Notes under the pieces: generated by a model
Told to the model about the DNA's origin: nothing
The model's input: only the letters and a program-made list of their open reading frames with translations
Databases searched by the model: none
Assembly: GCA_947471745.1 (NCBI GenBank)
Contig: CANJKZ010000535.1
Coordinates: 60,001-124,000 of the forward strand
Source of the DNA: Closterium sp. Naga37s-1
Lineage: Eukaryota; Streptophyta; Zygnematophyceae; Desmidiales; Closteriaceae
Direction: 5' to 3'
Length of the DNA: 64,000 bases
In this document: positions 55,401 to 64,000 of the stretch, piece after piece
Position numbering within the stretch: position 1 is the first letter of the stretch
Layout: each line of letters begins with the position of its first letter
Translations under genes and position numbers: made by a program

Positions 55401-58400
55401 GCTGTGCTGTGCTGTGCTGTGCTGTGCTGTGCTGTGCTGTGCTGTGCTGTGCTGTGCTGTGCTGTGCTGTGCTGTGCTGTGCTGTGCTGTGCTGTGCTGT
55501 GCTGTGCTGTGCTGTGCTGTGCTGTGCTGTGCTGTGCTGTGCTGTGCTGTGCTGTGCTGTGCTGTGCTGTGCTGTGCTGTGCTGTGCTGTGCTGTGCTGT
55601 GCTGTGCTGTGCTGTGCTGTGCTGTGCTGTGCTGTGCTGTGCTGTGCTGTGCTGTGCTGTGCTGTGCTGTGCTGTGCTGTGCTGTGCTGTGCTGTGCTGT
55701 GTCTGTGCAGCTACCCCCCATGAACGGGACATCACGCATGCTCAACATCACCTTCCCAGGCAATGCTACCAAGGTGCATCCCTACCGTTCCTCGCCTTTC
55801 TGACAATTCTCGATAGCTTCTCACTCACATCACATGCATCACCCTCCTCTCTCCTCCTCTTCCCTGCCCTGCTCCCTCCACCCTCCTTCCATTCACCCTC
55901 CACCCTCCTTCCATTCACCCTCCACCCACCTCCAATCTCCCTCCTCGCATCCCCCCATCACCCGCTCCCTCCACTCAACAGCCCCCTTCAGGCGCCTTCC
56001 CACGCCGCAAGCTGCTGCTAGCCGTGCCGTACAAGAAAGGCTTCCAGCAGTTTGTCAACATCACCCGCACCTCCTTCACCTCCTCCTCTGCCTCACCTAC
56101 AAGCGAGACCTCCTCCTCCTCATCATACTCCTTCTCGGGTTTCACAGTGGAGTTGCTGCGCCTGGCCCTCAGCAAGCTGCCGTACCAAGCAGACTACGAG
56201 CTCGTGCCGTTCGGGGGGGATGGCGGCAGCAGTGACGGAAACGCTCCGGTGGGATACGATGACATGCTGCAGGCCGTGGCCGATGAGGTAATGGTGCCAC
56301 CGTGGTAATTGTGGTAGAGGGGGTGTGAAGGGTGTTGGGCTTGTGCCGTTCGGGGGGGATGGCGGCAGTGGTGACGGGAACGCTCCGGTGCAGGTTTAGG
56401 GTTGCTTTTTGTGTTGCTCTTGAGACCTCTCAAAGGCGGTGGTGAGGATGGTGTGCGATGCGGTGAGGATGGTGTGCGATGCGACAGCGTGCTGCAAGTC
56501 ATGAGACGATTATCTCATCTCTCATGACAGCTTGCACCTCAAAAATCGTCCCATGACTCGGAGGCGGTGGTGAGGATGGTGTGCGATGTGACAGCGTGCT
56601 GCAAGCCGTGGTAGACTAGACAAGGTAATGGCGGTAACTGTTTTATGTCTTTTTTACGTGGCTGCAATTTAGTTGATCCATCCAAGTCATATTTTTGTGT
56701 ATATATGTTTGCACATCTGTATTTCTGTTCGCTGCTCACATACATCTGGCTCATTGCATCTGCATTGTGGGTGGCAGAAGTTTGACGGGGCCATTGGCGA
56801 CATCTCAGTGACGCAGGCGCGGAGCAAGCTGGTGGATTTCACACAGCCCTTCATGGTTCGTTGCTCACGCTCTCGTCTTCATTTCTCACAGCCGTACATG
56901 GTGCATTGCTCAAGCTGTCATGTTCATACACTCTAAGTACCAAACATAAGATGAAGTAACGCACTGACTTTTAGTAGCAATCATATGGATAAGTAACGCA
57001 TTTACACTTAAGTTTAAGTTACGCACTGATTTTTAGTAGCAATCATAAGGGTAAGTAACGCACTTACGCTTAGTGGCAAACATAAGGTTAAGTAACGCAC
57101 TTACACTTAGTACCAGACATTAGTTTTGTAAGGCATTTACTCCTAGTACTTATCCAAGTAACGCACTTATTCTTAGTACACAACATCAGCTGTGAGTGTG
57201 ATCGCCTACGTGCCACCTTCCAGCAGCTGGTGGATGCCACTCGCGCCCTTCAAACCTTTTCACCCCTTTCCAATCCGCTTCACCCCCCTCCAACCCCCTC
57301 CTAACCCTTTACAATCCCTCTCCACCCCTCCCAGGCATCAGCAGTGAGTGTGATCGCGTACGTGCCGCCCTCCAGCAGCTGGTGGATGGCACTCGCGCCC
57401 TTCACGCCCTCCATGTGGGCGGTGTTTCTCGGCATGACTTTAGCCACGGGGCTCATCACGGTCTTTCTCGAGTGCCGCCAAAACTTCGAGTTCCAAGGGA
57501 AATTGCACGAGCTGTTTCAGCACGCCCTCTGGTGAGTTGCCGCTTTCTGCTGGGTTGCTGTGCTAGCTTCAATGGCTGATGAATGGGTGGATTGTGTGTC
57601 ACGAGTTGAATCAAAGCCACGGGGCTCATCACAGTCTTTCTTGAGTGCCGCCAGAACTTCGAGGTCCAAGGGAAGCTGCACAAGCTTTTGCAGCACGCCC
57701 TCTGGTGGGTTGGTCTGCCTAGGTTGACCAAGTAGACTCAAACCAGAACCCAGATTTCCAAGGGAAGCTGCATGAGCTGTTTCAGCACGCCCTCTGGTGG
57801 GTTGCCGCTCTCTGCTGGGTTGCTGTGCTTGCTATATTAGCTGGAGGGTGCGTGCGTACCTTGTGTTTCAAGCCAAATCAAAGCAGCACTTCGAGTTCCA
57901 AGGGAAGCTGCATGAGCTGATTCAGCACGTCCTTTGGTGGGTTCATCTCACCTTGATTGCAGCAGCACCCTCTGGTGGGTTGCTGTGCTTGCTTCATTCG
58001 CTGACATTAGGTGGGTGCCCAGTGCATTACGAGTCGATCCAAACCAGAACCCTGAGTGAAAAGGGAAGCTGCACCAGCTGCTGCAGCGCGCCCTCTGGTA
58101 GGTCGATCCCACCTTGACTGCAGCAGCACTCCCTCTGGTGGGTTGCAGTGCTTGCTTCATTGGCCGGGCAGCCATAGTTCGCTTTACACAGCCTTGTGGA
58201 GCTTTGTGCCAATCGCCTATCTTGTGGTTCCCCTGCCAATCAGTCCCTCCCTGTGTTGCTCTCATCCCTTCTCCCCACAGGTTCGGCTACCTCTCTATCT
58301 TCTCCTTCCTTGGTACGACCTCCATTGCTCCAACTCATCCCTCCTTCCTCCTCTCCACCCTCACTCTCATCCTCACTCGTACCCTCACTCTCACCCTCAC

Positions 58401-61400
58401 TCTCATCCTCACTCTCCTCTTACTCGCACCCTCAACCTCACTCGCACCCTCCTTCGCAAACTCACTCGCACCCTCCTTCGCAAACTCACTCTCATCCTCA
58501 CTATGTCCGCACCAGCCACACTCACCTTACCATTCAACTGTCGTGATATCGTTCTACCCGGTTCCCACCATACCTCTCCCAACTCCTTCACATGTCTCAT
58601 TCTTCACTTCTTTCTCTCACACCTTCGTTCAGCCCCTTCTCCTCCTCCCCCTCCCCCTCCTTCCGCCCACACCTCGCCCCTTTTTCTCTCTTCCAGAAAA
58701 GCCGGTGCGGTCATTGATTGCACGGATAGTGCTGGCGCTCTGGCTGCTGGTGACCTTCGTTGTAGTCACGTCGTTCACGGCCAACCTGACGTCTATAATC
58801 ACAGTCAACATGCTCACAGTGCCCTCACTGGACGTCAACAGTGTCATCAACGCCAACAACCCCATCGCCTATCAGGCGGGGTCGTTTATCGAAGGTTACC
58901 TCCTGCAGCTGGGCGTGCAAAAGGTACGAAGGGATGAAATAGGTCAAACAAACGTTCATCCAGGTATATTTTGAGTCGACTCAAACCACATTTGAGCCAA
59001 ACCATTGGCTATCCATTAAGGCCTTTTATCAATTGCCACTTCGTATGGGCGTGCAGAAGGTAAGTCGACTTAAAGCTGCACCTCATGCACCAACCCCCCC
59101 TCATGCACCATCCCCCCCTCATGCACCCCAACCCCTCTCCCCTACCCTACCCTTTTCTGTTCCACGTTTCCTCTTTGTACCCCTTATAGCACAGAATGGT
59201 ACCGCCTTGCAGTGCAAATGAGGGTCTGAAATGAAGCTGAAATCGCCCTTCTGCCCCACACTCCCCTCTGTACCCGTTATAGCACAACGCGGTACCGCGT
59301 AGCAGCGCAGAGGCGTTTTCAGAGTCGATTAAAATCTCTCCCCCACCTCCTTCTGCCCCACCCTCCCCTCCCGTGTCTGTACCCGTCGTTATAGCACATG
59401 GTAGCGCTGAGCAGCGCAGAGGAGATTCTTCATTCTACTGACGTTGCCCAATGTGTTGTGTCCCATGCTCCCTCTCTGTACTCGTTACAGCACAACATGG
59501 TGCCGCTGAGCAGTGCGGAGGAGTACAGCAGTGCGCTGGTGTCTGGGAGGGCGAGAGTGGTGGCGGTGGTGCTGAGAGCTAACCACTGCCTCTTCCCATC
59601 CCACACTCACCTGTCTATACCTGTTACAGCACAACATGGTGCCGCTGAGCAACGCAGAGGAGTACTGCAGTGCGCTGGTGGCTGGGAGGGTGAAAGTGGT
59701 GGTGGACAAAGACCCTTACCTGGGGCTATCAAGTTTTGAGGCGCCTCAAACTGGACGAAGACCCTTACCTGGGGTTATCAAGAGCAAGCATTGCCTCTTT
59801 CCGTCCCACACACCCCTCCTTCTGTTCCACCCTCCCCTCTCTGTACCTGTTACAGCACAACATGGTGCCGCTGAGCAACGCAGAGGAGTACAGCAGTGCG
59901 CTGGTGGCTGGGAGGGCGAGAGTGGTGGTGGATGAAGACCCGTATTTGGGGCTGCTCAGGGCGAACCACTGCAGTATGGCGCAAGTCAAACAACCCTACT
60001 CCTTCCTCAGCATGGGATTTGTGAGTGTGAGCGTAAGAGGGAGGGAGAGGGAGTGTGGGTGTGGGAGTGTGTGAGAGTGAGTGCGAGAGGGAGGGCGAGA
60101 GAGAGTGGTGGTGGAGGAGGATCCGTATTTGGATCTTCTGAGAGCCAACCACCGCAGCATGGCGCTAGTCAAACAGCCCTACTCCTTCCTCAGCATGGGA
60201 TTTGTAAGTGGTGGAGTGTGGTGTGAGAGTGAGTGTGAGTGTGAGGGAGTGTGATGTGAGGGCCCATGTCTGGATCTGCTGGGAGTGAATCACTGCAGCA
60301 TGGTGCAAGTCAAACAGCCCTACTCCTTCCTCAGCATGGCATTCGTGTGTGTGAGAGTGTGAGTGAGAGTGAGAGTGAGAGTGTGTAAGTTTGTGAGTGT
60401 GAGAGGGATGTGGACAAGGATCGGTCAGCAATAATATCTGCTGGGAGGGCATTGAGGAGTTCCTGAAGGGACTTACCACCAGCTTTACTAATCAGTTGGA
60501 AAAAAAAAAAAAAAAAAAAAAAAAAACAAGCAAGCAAACAAACAAACAAACAACAACAACTTTTCCTTGCATCCACCCTTCCCCATTTGCAGGCCTTCCA
60601 GAAGGGATCACAGCTGCGCCGAGACATCACAGCAGCGATTCTCCACCTCACCATGACAGGCGAGCTGGACCAGCTGGGAGACCCCAGGGAGTGCCCTGAA
60701 AGAGGAACTTCAAACCTAAAGCTCTCTGCATCCATCCTTCCCCCCTCCCAGGCCTTTCAAAAGGGATCGCAGCTCCGCAGGGACATCTCAGCGGCAATTC
60801 TCCACCTGACCATGACAGGCGAGCTGGACCAACTACAACAGCAGTACCTGCTGGGAGGGCCCCGGCAATGCCCTGACACGCTCATGCCCGAGGCCCCGGC
60901 GGTGCTGGCAAATGAGAACTTCTGGGGGCTGTTTGTGGGGTATGCCGTGGTGTCCCTCGCCTGCTGCCTGCTCTATTTTGGTCTGCTGGTGTTCCGTGGC
61001 GCCATGGTGGCTAGGTGAGTGAGACAGGGGTGGGGGGATGGGGATTGGGGAGTGGGGGCTGTTTGTGGGGTATGCCGTGGTGTCCCTCGCCTGCTGCCTG
61101 CTCTATTTTGGTCTGCTGGTGTTCCGTGGCGCCATGGAGGCTAGGTGAGTGAGACAGGGGTGGGGGGATGGGGATGGGGAGTGGGGATTGGGGAGTGGGG
61201 GCTGTTTGTGGGGTATGCCGTGGTGTCCCTCGCCTGCTGCCTACTGTACGTGGGGCTGCTGGTGTTCTGCGGTGCCATGGTGGCCAGGTGAGGGGGGGTT
61301 GGGAGTGGGTGGGGTTGGGGGTGGGAGTGGGAGTGGGAGTGGGTGGAGTTGGGGGTGGGAGTGGGAGTGGGGAGTGGGGAGTGGGGGGAGACAGTGTCCA

Positions 61401-62649
61401 GACACGCTGCCTGCTGTACTTTGGGCTGCTGGTGTTCCGTGCCGCCATGGTGGCTAGGTGAGGATGGGGTGGGGGATGGGGTGGGAGTGGTGTTAAGGAT
61501 GGGGATGTGGGGCGGGGGTGGGGGAGTGAGAGTGCGGATGGGAGTGGGAGTGGGGATGGGAAACTGGTGACTCTCCATGCCTGTTATCACATGCTCTTAC
61601 GCGTTTTCACGACTTGTTTCTCACACTCTGCTTTACCCCCCTTTTCTCCTGTCGCAGGGAGCTGTCGCGACAGCAAGCCAAGTCACACAACAGAGACATG
61701 GCAGCATTCGTCCCCACAGAAGCTGGCATGGAGATGCCTTGTCAACACACTCTCACACTCTCACTCTTCCCCCTGCGCGTGTCCTGTCGCAGGGAGCTGT
61801 CACGGCAGCAAGCCACGCCATACAACACTGACATGGCGGAATTCGTTCCCACGCAAGCAGCCAATCAACCTCCGTAAGCCGCGTTTTTTAAGCTTCTCAC
61901 ACTCTGCTTTCCCCCTCTGTCCGCTGCTCTACCCCCTCTTTCGCAGGGAGCTGTCGCGGCAGCAAGCCAAGTCATACAACGCCGACATGGTAGAATTCGT
62001 TTCCACACAAGCGGCAAATCAACCCGCACAAGCGACGCCTCCTCCTGCCGTTGCCTTTACGAGGGACTCGCTAGCACTTATAGAGGAGCTAGGGGAAGAC
62101 GAGGATGAGGATGAAGAAGAGGAAAACTTTTACTCTGCCCATCTGAAGGGCGGTGATGCTGATGATGGCAATGGTGTGGGTGGTGGGAAGGGGGAAATAC
62201 TTGTGGTCCCAGGACCCAAGGGGCATGCTCAGGCAGAGGGTGCTGAAGCAGGGGTTGAAGAATGTGGAACAGCAGTAGCGACAGCGATGGGAACAGCATC
62301 AGCAGCAGCAACAGTGTTGTCACCAGTGTCACCATTAACACGAGGGGCTTCAGAAATCACTGCAGCATCACCAATATCTCCAGAATCAGCAGCAGCAGAA
62401 GAACAAGCAGCAACACCAGCATCACCAATCGCAGGCTCATTAATAGTAGCATCTGTTGATGCTACCACAGGGCAGGGAGCAGCGCAGCGGCAGGCCAGCA
62501 AGCCCGCTATCAAAGTGGCAACGAGCTTTGAAAGGTCTCAAAAAGCGCAGCGGCAGTCAAGCAGACCGGGTATGAAAGTGGCTGCGAGCTTTGTGGCGGT
62601 GGCCTCTCTGCACAAGCGAGTGGGCAACCTCGTTGATCGCTTCCAAAAG
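46620..62649 (+). CDS. GLR: Glutamate receptor-like channel (GLR2), 20 exons, 3' end outside window
   Basis: Plant-type ionotropic GLR. Exons: 46620-47964, 48120-48233, 48872-48972, 49568-49679, 50083-50189, 50446-50599, 51089-51180, 51706-51813, 52101-52701, 53896-53953, 54735-54858, 55711-55773, 55982-56287, 56778-56855, 57335-57531, 58281-58312, 58697-58923, 59856-60020, 60752-61014, 61947-62649. All phases close (1650 codons so far). Order: long Ser-rich N-terminus, hydrophobic signal-like MTWLVLLLMCQWAVL (codon 263, 47406, a likely alternative start), amino-terminal domain (IGCLVPVDLTPD, FNKWSEVIVIHSDNRFGRNGI), S1 (KLLLAVPYKKGFQQFV, RSKLVDFTQPFM), M1, pore exon FGYLSIFSFL, M3 (SFTANLTSIITVNML), S2 (NNPIAYQAGSFIEGYL, VVVDEDPYLGLL, AFQKGSQLRRDISAAIL), M4 (FWGLFVGYAVVSLACCLLYF) and a long acidic tail. 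Confidence 0.92.
48550..48770 (+). repeat. Copies of GLR2 exon 3 start
   Basis: ALQLAAMEPLPVAVV with acceptors (CCCAG/CGCTCCAGC) at about 48571 and 48701. The complete exon, with Ser/Asp variants (ALQLASMDPMPVAVV), starts at 48872 and is the only one reaching a donor. Confidence 0.88.
48973..49382. repeat. 20-bp minisatellite, about 20 copies, from the GLR2 exon 3 donor
   Basis: GGATGCGCGGATGGGGGCAG units that begin immediately after the exon 3 donor (GCGCAG/GTGGGCAGGGATG). Few base variants (CCAG for GCAG). Long spurious open frames on both strands. Confidence 0.95.
49660..49870 (+). repeat. Donor-region repeats after GLR2 exon 4
   Basis: The junction GCGCGCCATTGCAG/GTGACTGTG is repeated in degraded form near 49727-49745 and 49822-49850, with TGGAAGTGACTGTAA-like segments between. 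A 30-nt near-palindrome (GGGAGTTTTTGAGAATTC and complement, one mismatch) follows at 49933-49962. Confidence 0.75.
50752..50850 (+). repeat. Second copy of GLR2 exon 6 3' half
   Basis: Encodes AALAAVERLDPAVFVVHAAA through CAVIFAAG with a GTAGGC donor; nearly identical to 50511-50599. CAG upstream (GGACAGCAG) could act as an acceptor. It is followed by CTG/CCTCTG-rich low-complexity DNA to about 50985. Confidence 0.85.
51186..51370. repeat. GC-rich repeat after GLR2 exon 7 donor
   Basis: GGCGCCTGGGGTAGGGCGGCCTG-type units of about 15-30 bp following GTAGAG/GTGAGGTGGCGCCTGG. A copy of the exon end (CTGCAGAACGTAGAGGCGAG) lies at about 51340. Another junction-derived array. Confidence 0.8.
51560..51640 (+). 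repeat. Copy of GLR2 exon 8 start
   Basis: CACCACCAG/GGCATGGTTATCACATCGAC repeats the exon 8 acceptor and its first ~40 nt (MVITSTYLPPS), then diverges. The working exon is 51706-51813. Confidence 0.85.
51868..51931. repeat. (GTCA)n microsatellite
   Basis: Tetranucleotide run with GTGA and GTCG variants in the GLR2 intron between exons 8 and 9. Confidence 0.9.
52432..52500 (+). repeat. (GCC)n run encoding poly-Ala in GLR2 exon 9
   Basis: About 18 GCC triplets followed by GCT/GGT/GGC. In the deduced frame they give a long Ala then Ala/Gly stretch inside the extracellular domain, preceded by a His/Pro/Ser-rich repeat (HPPLSPPS, twice). Confidence 0.9.
52690..53310 (+). repeat. 32-bp donor-bearing minisatellite, about 19 copies, in GLR2
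   Basis: Each unit is GAGCTTG/GGTGAGTGCATGCACACAATAAGAG-like. It repeats the last bases of exon 9 plus its 5' splice site GTGAGT. The first copy (exon end 52701) keeps phase with exon 10. Units are almost identical. Reverse-strand open frames through the array are considered spurious. Confidence 0.96.
53690..54245 (+). repeat. Copies of GLR2 exon 10
   Basis: The exon encoding QAMLSATFDGVRGR (53896-53953) is flanked by copies at about 53700-53760 (AMLSATLHGFRG), 54060-54138 and 54190-54240. The last two keep the donor (GGGGCAAG/GTGAGG, GGGGCAG/GTGAGG) but are frame-damaged. Confidence 0.85.
54375..54640 (+). repeat. Copies of GLR2 exon 11 core
   Basis: NGDLHSNV-like fragments at about 54378-54420 and 54573-54640 precede the complete exon 54735-54858 (ISLNSHGDLQSNVIRILNV). 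Both lack clean acceptors. Confidence 0.8.
55260..55700. repeat. (GCTGT)n pentanucleotide satellite, about 88 copies
   Basis: Almost pure GCTGT run of about 440 bp ending next to the acceptor of GLR2 exon 12 (GTGTCTGTGCAG/CTACCC). Three CCGTG variants sit near the left end. The period is not a multiple of three, yet all three frames lack stops (CAVLCCAVL-type translation), so open frames here mean nothing. Confidence 0.97.
56335..56605 (+). repeat. Copies of GLR2 exon 13 3' part and a foldback
   Basis: CTTGTGCCGTTCGGGGGGGATGGCGGC at 56340 repeats part of exon 13. GACAGCGTGCTGCAAG-type fragments of its end (DDMLQAV) recur at about 56480 and 56588. At about 56490-56531 a foldback (GCAAGTCATGAGA … TCTCATGACAGCTTGC) separates them. 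Confidence 0.75.
56935..57190. repeat. ~45-bp AT-rich repeat
   Basis: Five to six diverged units containing AAGTAACGCACTTACACTTAGTA, in the GLR2 intron between exons 14 and 15. The family is not seen elsewhere in the window. Confidence 0.85.
57205..57245 (+). repeat. Copy of GLR2 exon 15 start
   Basis: GCTGTGAGTGTGATCGCCTACGTGCCACC repeats the beginning of exon 15 (SVIAYVPPSSSWWM) about 145 bp upstream. It breaks off after the Trp codons. Confidence 0.85.
57610..58145 (+). repeat. Serial copies of the GLR2 exon 15 3' end
   Basis: One long copy (about 57615-57706: ATGLITVFLECRQNFEVQGKLHKLLQHALW with donor CTCTG/GTGGGT) and shorter ones near 57757-57798, 57892-57937, 57966-57976, 58048-58098 and 58126-58138, all ending at CTCTG/GTGGGT or GTAGGT. 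The working donor is at 57532. Six candidate 5' splice sites thus precede the 32-nt pore exon. Confidence 0.88.
59050..60345 (+). repeat. Serial copies of GLR2 exon 18
   Basis: The exon encoding HNMVPLSNAEEYSSALVAGR … SFLSMGF (complete at 59856-60020) has partial copies at about 59190, 59281, 59394, 59490-59580, 59630-59725, 60098-60207 and 60262-60348. The upstream copies keep the acceptor side (TTACAG/CACAACATGG) and the downstream ones the donor side (GGGATTT/GTAAGT). Confidence 0.88.
60500..60560. repeat. Poly(A) and (CAAA)n run
   Basis: About 26 A residues followed by CAAG/CAAA repeats in the intron before exon 19. Confidence 0.9.
60592..61460 (+). repeat. Copies of both halves of GLR2 exon 19
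   Basis: The start of the exon (AFQKGSQLRRDITAAILHLTM) is copied upstream at about 60592-60685 with its acceptor. The end (WGLFVGYAVVSLACCLLY … MVAR, donor GCTAG/GTGAGT) is copied downstream at about 61050-61145, 61199-61288 and 61404-61458. The complete exon is 60752-61014. Confidence 0.9.
61650..61870 (+). repeat. Copies of the start of GLR2 exon 20
   Basis: GTCGCAG/GGAGCTGTCGCGACAGCAAGCC at about 61658-61740 and again at 61790-61875 (RELSRQQATPYNTDMAEFV). Both have good acceptors; the copy continuing as exon 20 starts at 61947. Confidence 0.88.
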
Positions 62650-62796
62650 GTGCCTCCCTCACTCCCTTCCTCGTTGATTTTTGTTTTGAACGCCCCAAGC
62701 AGGCCCTACTGCCCACAGAAGCCCCCAACCTCTTCAGTTACCCTTTGGTCCTTCCTGTTCACCCCCACCATTCGTGGGAGGGAAATTTGTTGCAGC

Positions 62797-64000
62797 GTAT
62801 GTTTTTTGAGAATTCTAAAAAATCATACCCTGTTCACCCCCACCCTTTGAGAATTCTAAAAAAACATACCCTGTTCACCCCCACCCTTTGAGAATTCTAA
62901 AAAAACATACCCTGTTCACCCCCACCCTTTGAGAATTCTAAAAAAACATACCCTGTTCACCCCCACCCTTTGATAATTCTAAAAAAACATACCCTGTTCA
63001 CCCCCACCCTTTGAGAATTCTAAAAAAACATACCCTGTTCCCCCCCACCCTTTGAGAATTCTAAAAAAGCATACCCTGTTCACCCCCACCCTTTGAGAAT
63101 TCTAAAAAAACATACCCTGTTCACCCCCACCCTTTGAGAATTCTAAAAAAACATACCCTGTTCACCCCCACCCTTTGAGAATTCTAAAAAAACATACCCT
63201 GTTCACCCCCACCCTTTGAGAATTCTAAAAAAACATACCCTGTTCACCCCCACCCTTTGAGAATTCTAAAAAAACATACCCTGTTCACCCCCACCCTTTG
63301 AGAATTCTAAAAAAACATACCCTGTTCACCCCCACCCTTTGAGAATTCTAAAAAAACATACCCTGTTCACCCCCACCCTTTGAGAATTCTAAAAAAACAT
63401 ACCCTGTTCACCCCCACCCTTTGAGAATTCTAAAAAAACATACCCTGTTCCCCCCCACCCTTTGAGAATTCTAAAAAAACATACCCTGTTCACCCCCACC
63501 CTTTGAGAATTCTAAAAAAACATACCCTGTTCACCCCCACCCTTTGAGAATTCTAAAAAAACATACCCTGTTCACCCCCACCCTTTGAGAATTCTAAAAA
63601 AACATACCCTGTTCACCCCCACCCTTTGAGAATTCTAAAAAAACATACCCTGTTCACCCCCACCCTTTGAGAATTCTAAAAAAACATACCCTGTTCCCCC
63701 CCACCCTTTGAGAATTCTAAAAAAAATACCCTGTTCACCCCCACCCTTTGAGAATTCTAAAAAAACATACCCTGTTCACCCCCACCCTTTGAGAATTCTA
63801 AAAAAACATACCCTGTTCACCCCCACCCTTTGAGAATTCTAAAAAAACATACCCTGTTCACCCCCACCCTTTGAGAATTCTAAAAAAATATACCCTGTTC
63901 ACCCCCACCCTTTGAGAATTCTAAAAAAACATACCCTGTTCACCCCCACCCTTTGAGAATTCTAAAAAAACATACCCTGTTCACCCCCACCCTTTGAGAA
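62797..64000. repeat. 41-bp minisatellite with EcoRI-centred motif, ~29 copies, continues past edge
   Basis: Units of CATACCCTGTTCACCCCCACC plus TTTGAGAATTCTAAAAAAA. The first unit is preceded by a 32-nt near-palindrome (62797-62828, GTATG…TTTTTTGAGAATTCTAAAAAA…CATAC), the apparent seed. The array lies in the GLR2 intron after exon 20 (donor at 62650). Confidence 0.96.

Noticed and set aside
55150..56021. Long Cys/Ala/Val-rich open frames
   Set aside because: Produced by the GCTGT satellite, which lacks stops in several frames.

Overview
The window looks like nuclear DNA from a streptophyte (plant lineage: a charophyte alga or an early land plant). Evidence for this is two plant-type glutamate receptor-like (GLR) genes, intron-rich housekeeping genes with GT-AG introns, a Ty1/Copia element, a Copia-like solo LTR and a short TTTAGGG telomere-like motif. 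There are no bacterial operons. A zygnematophyte is a guess only.

Layout. 1-4224 (+): 3' end of a first GLR gene (GLR1). 4905-10907 (+): RPF1, a Brix-domain ribosome assembly factor, 11 exons. 11549-20748 (-): SYF1/XAB2, a HAT-repeat spliceosome factor, at least 6 exons, tail-to-tail with RPF1. 21419-29518 (-): CDKAL1-type tRNA methylthiotransferase, 9 exons. 30230-36043 (+): ubiquitin C-terminal hydrolase of the UCHL3 type, 9 exons, divergent from CDKAL1. 36247-43057 (-): a Copia retrotransposon with both LTRs but broken by stop codons. 43290-43627: a small element with terminal inverted repeats. 43.6-46.6 kb: no recognisable gene. 46620 to beyond the right edge (+): a second, nearly complete GLR gene (GLR2), 20 exons in the window, all phases closing. 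Exon coordinates were derived by hand from splice consensus, reading-frame closure and remembered family sequences. They have not been checked against transcripts.

The genes do not form one pathway. They cover ribosome assembly, splicing, tRNA modification, ubiquitin processing and ion channels. What unites them is an unusual architecture. In every gene, segments spanning an exon-intron junction have been tandemly duplicated, from one extra copy up to dozens. Some became intronic minisatellites whose unit is a piece of exon plus its own splice site: 270 bp x ~9 in SYF1, 109 bp x 15 in UCH, 32 bp x ~19 in GLR2, 76 bp x 14 in CDKAL1. Introns also carry a dispersed family of short near-perfect palindromes of the form TTTTGA-(GTCGAC / GGCGCC / GAATTC)-TCAAAA. 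These two recurrent signals are the strongest candidates for undescribed biology here.
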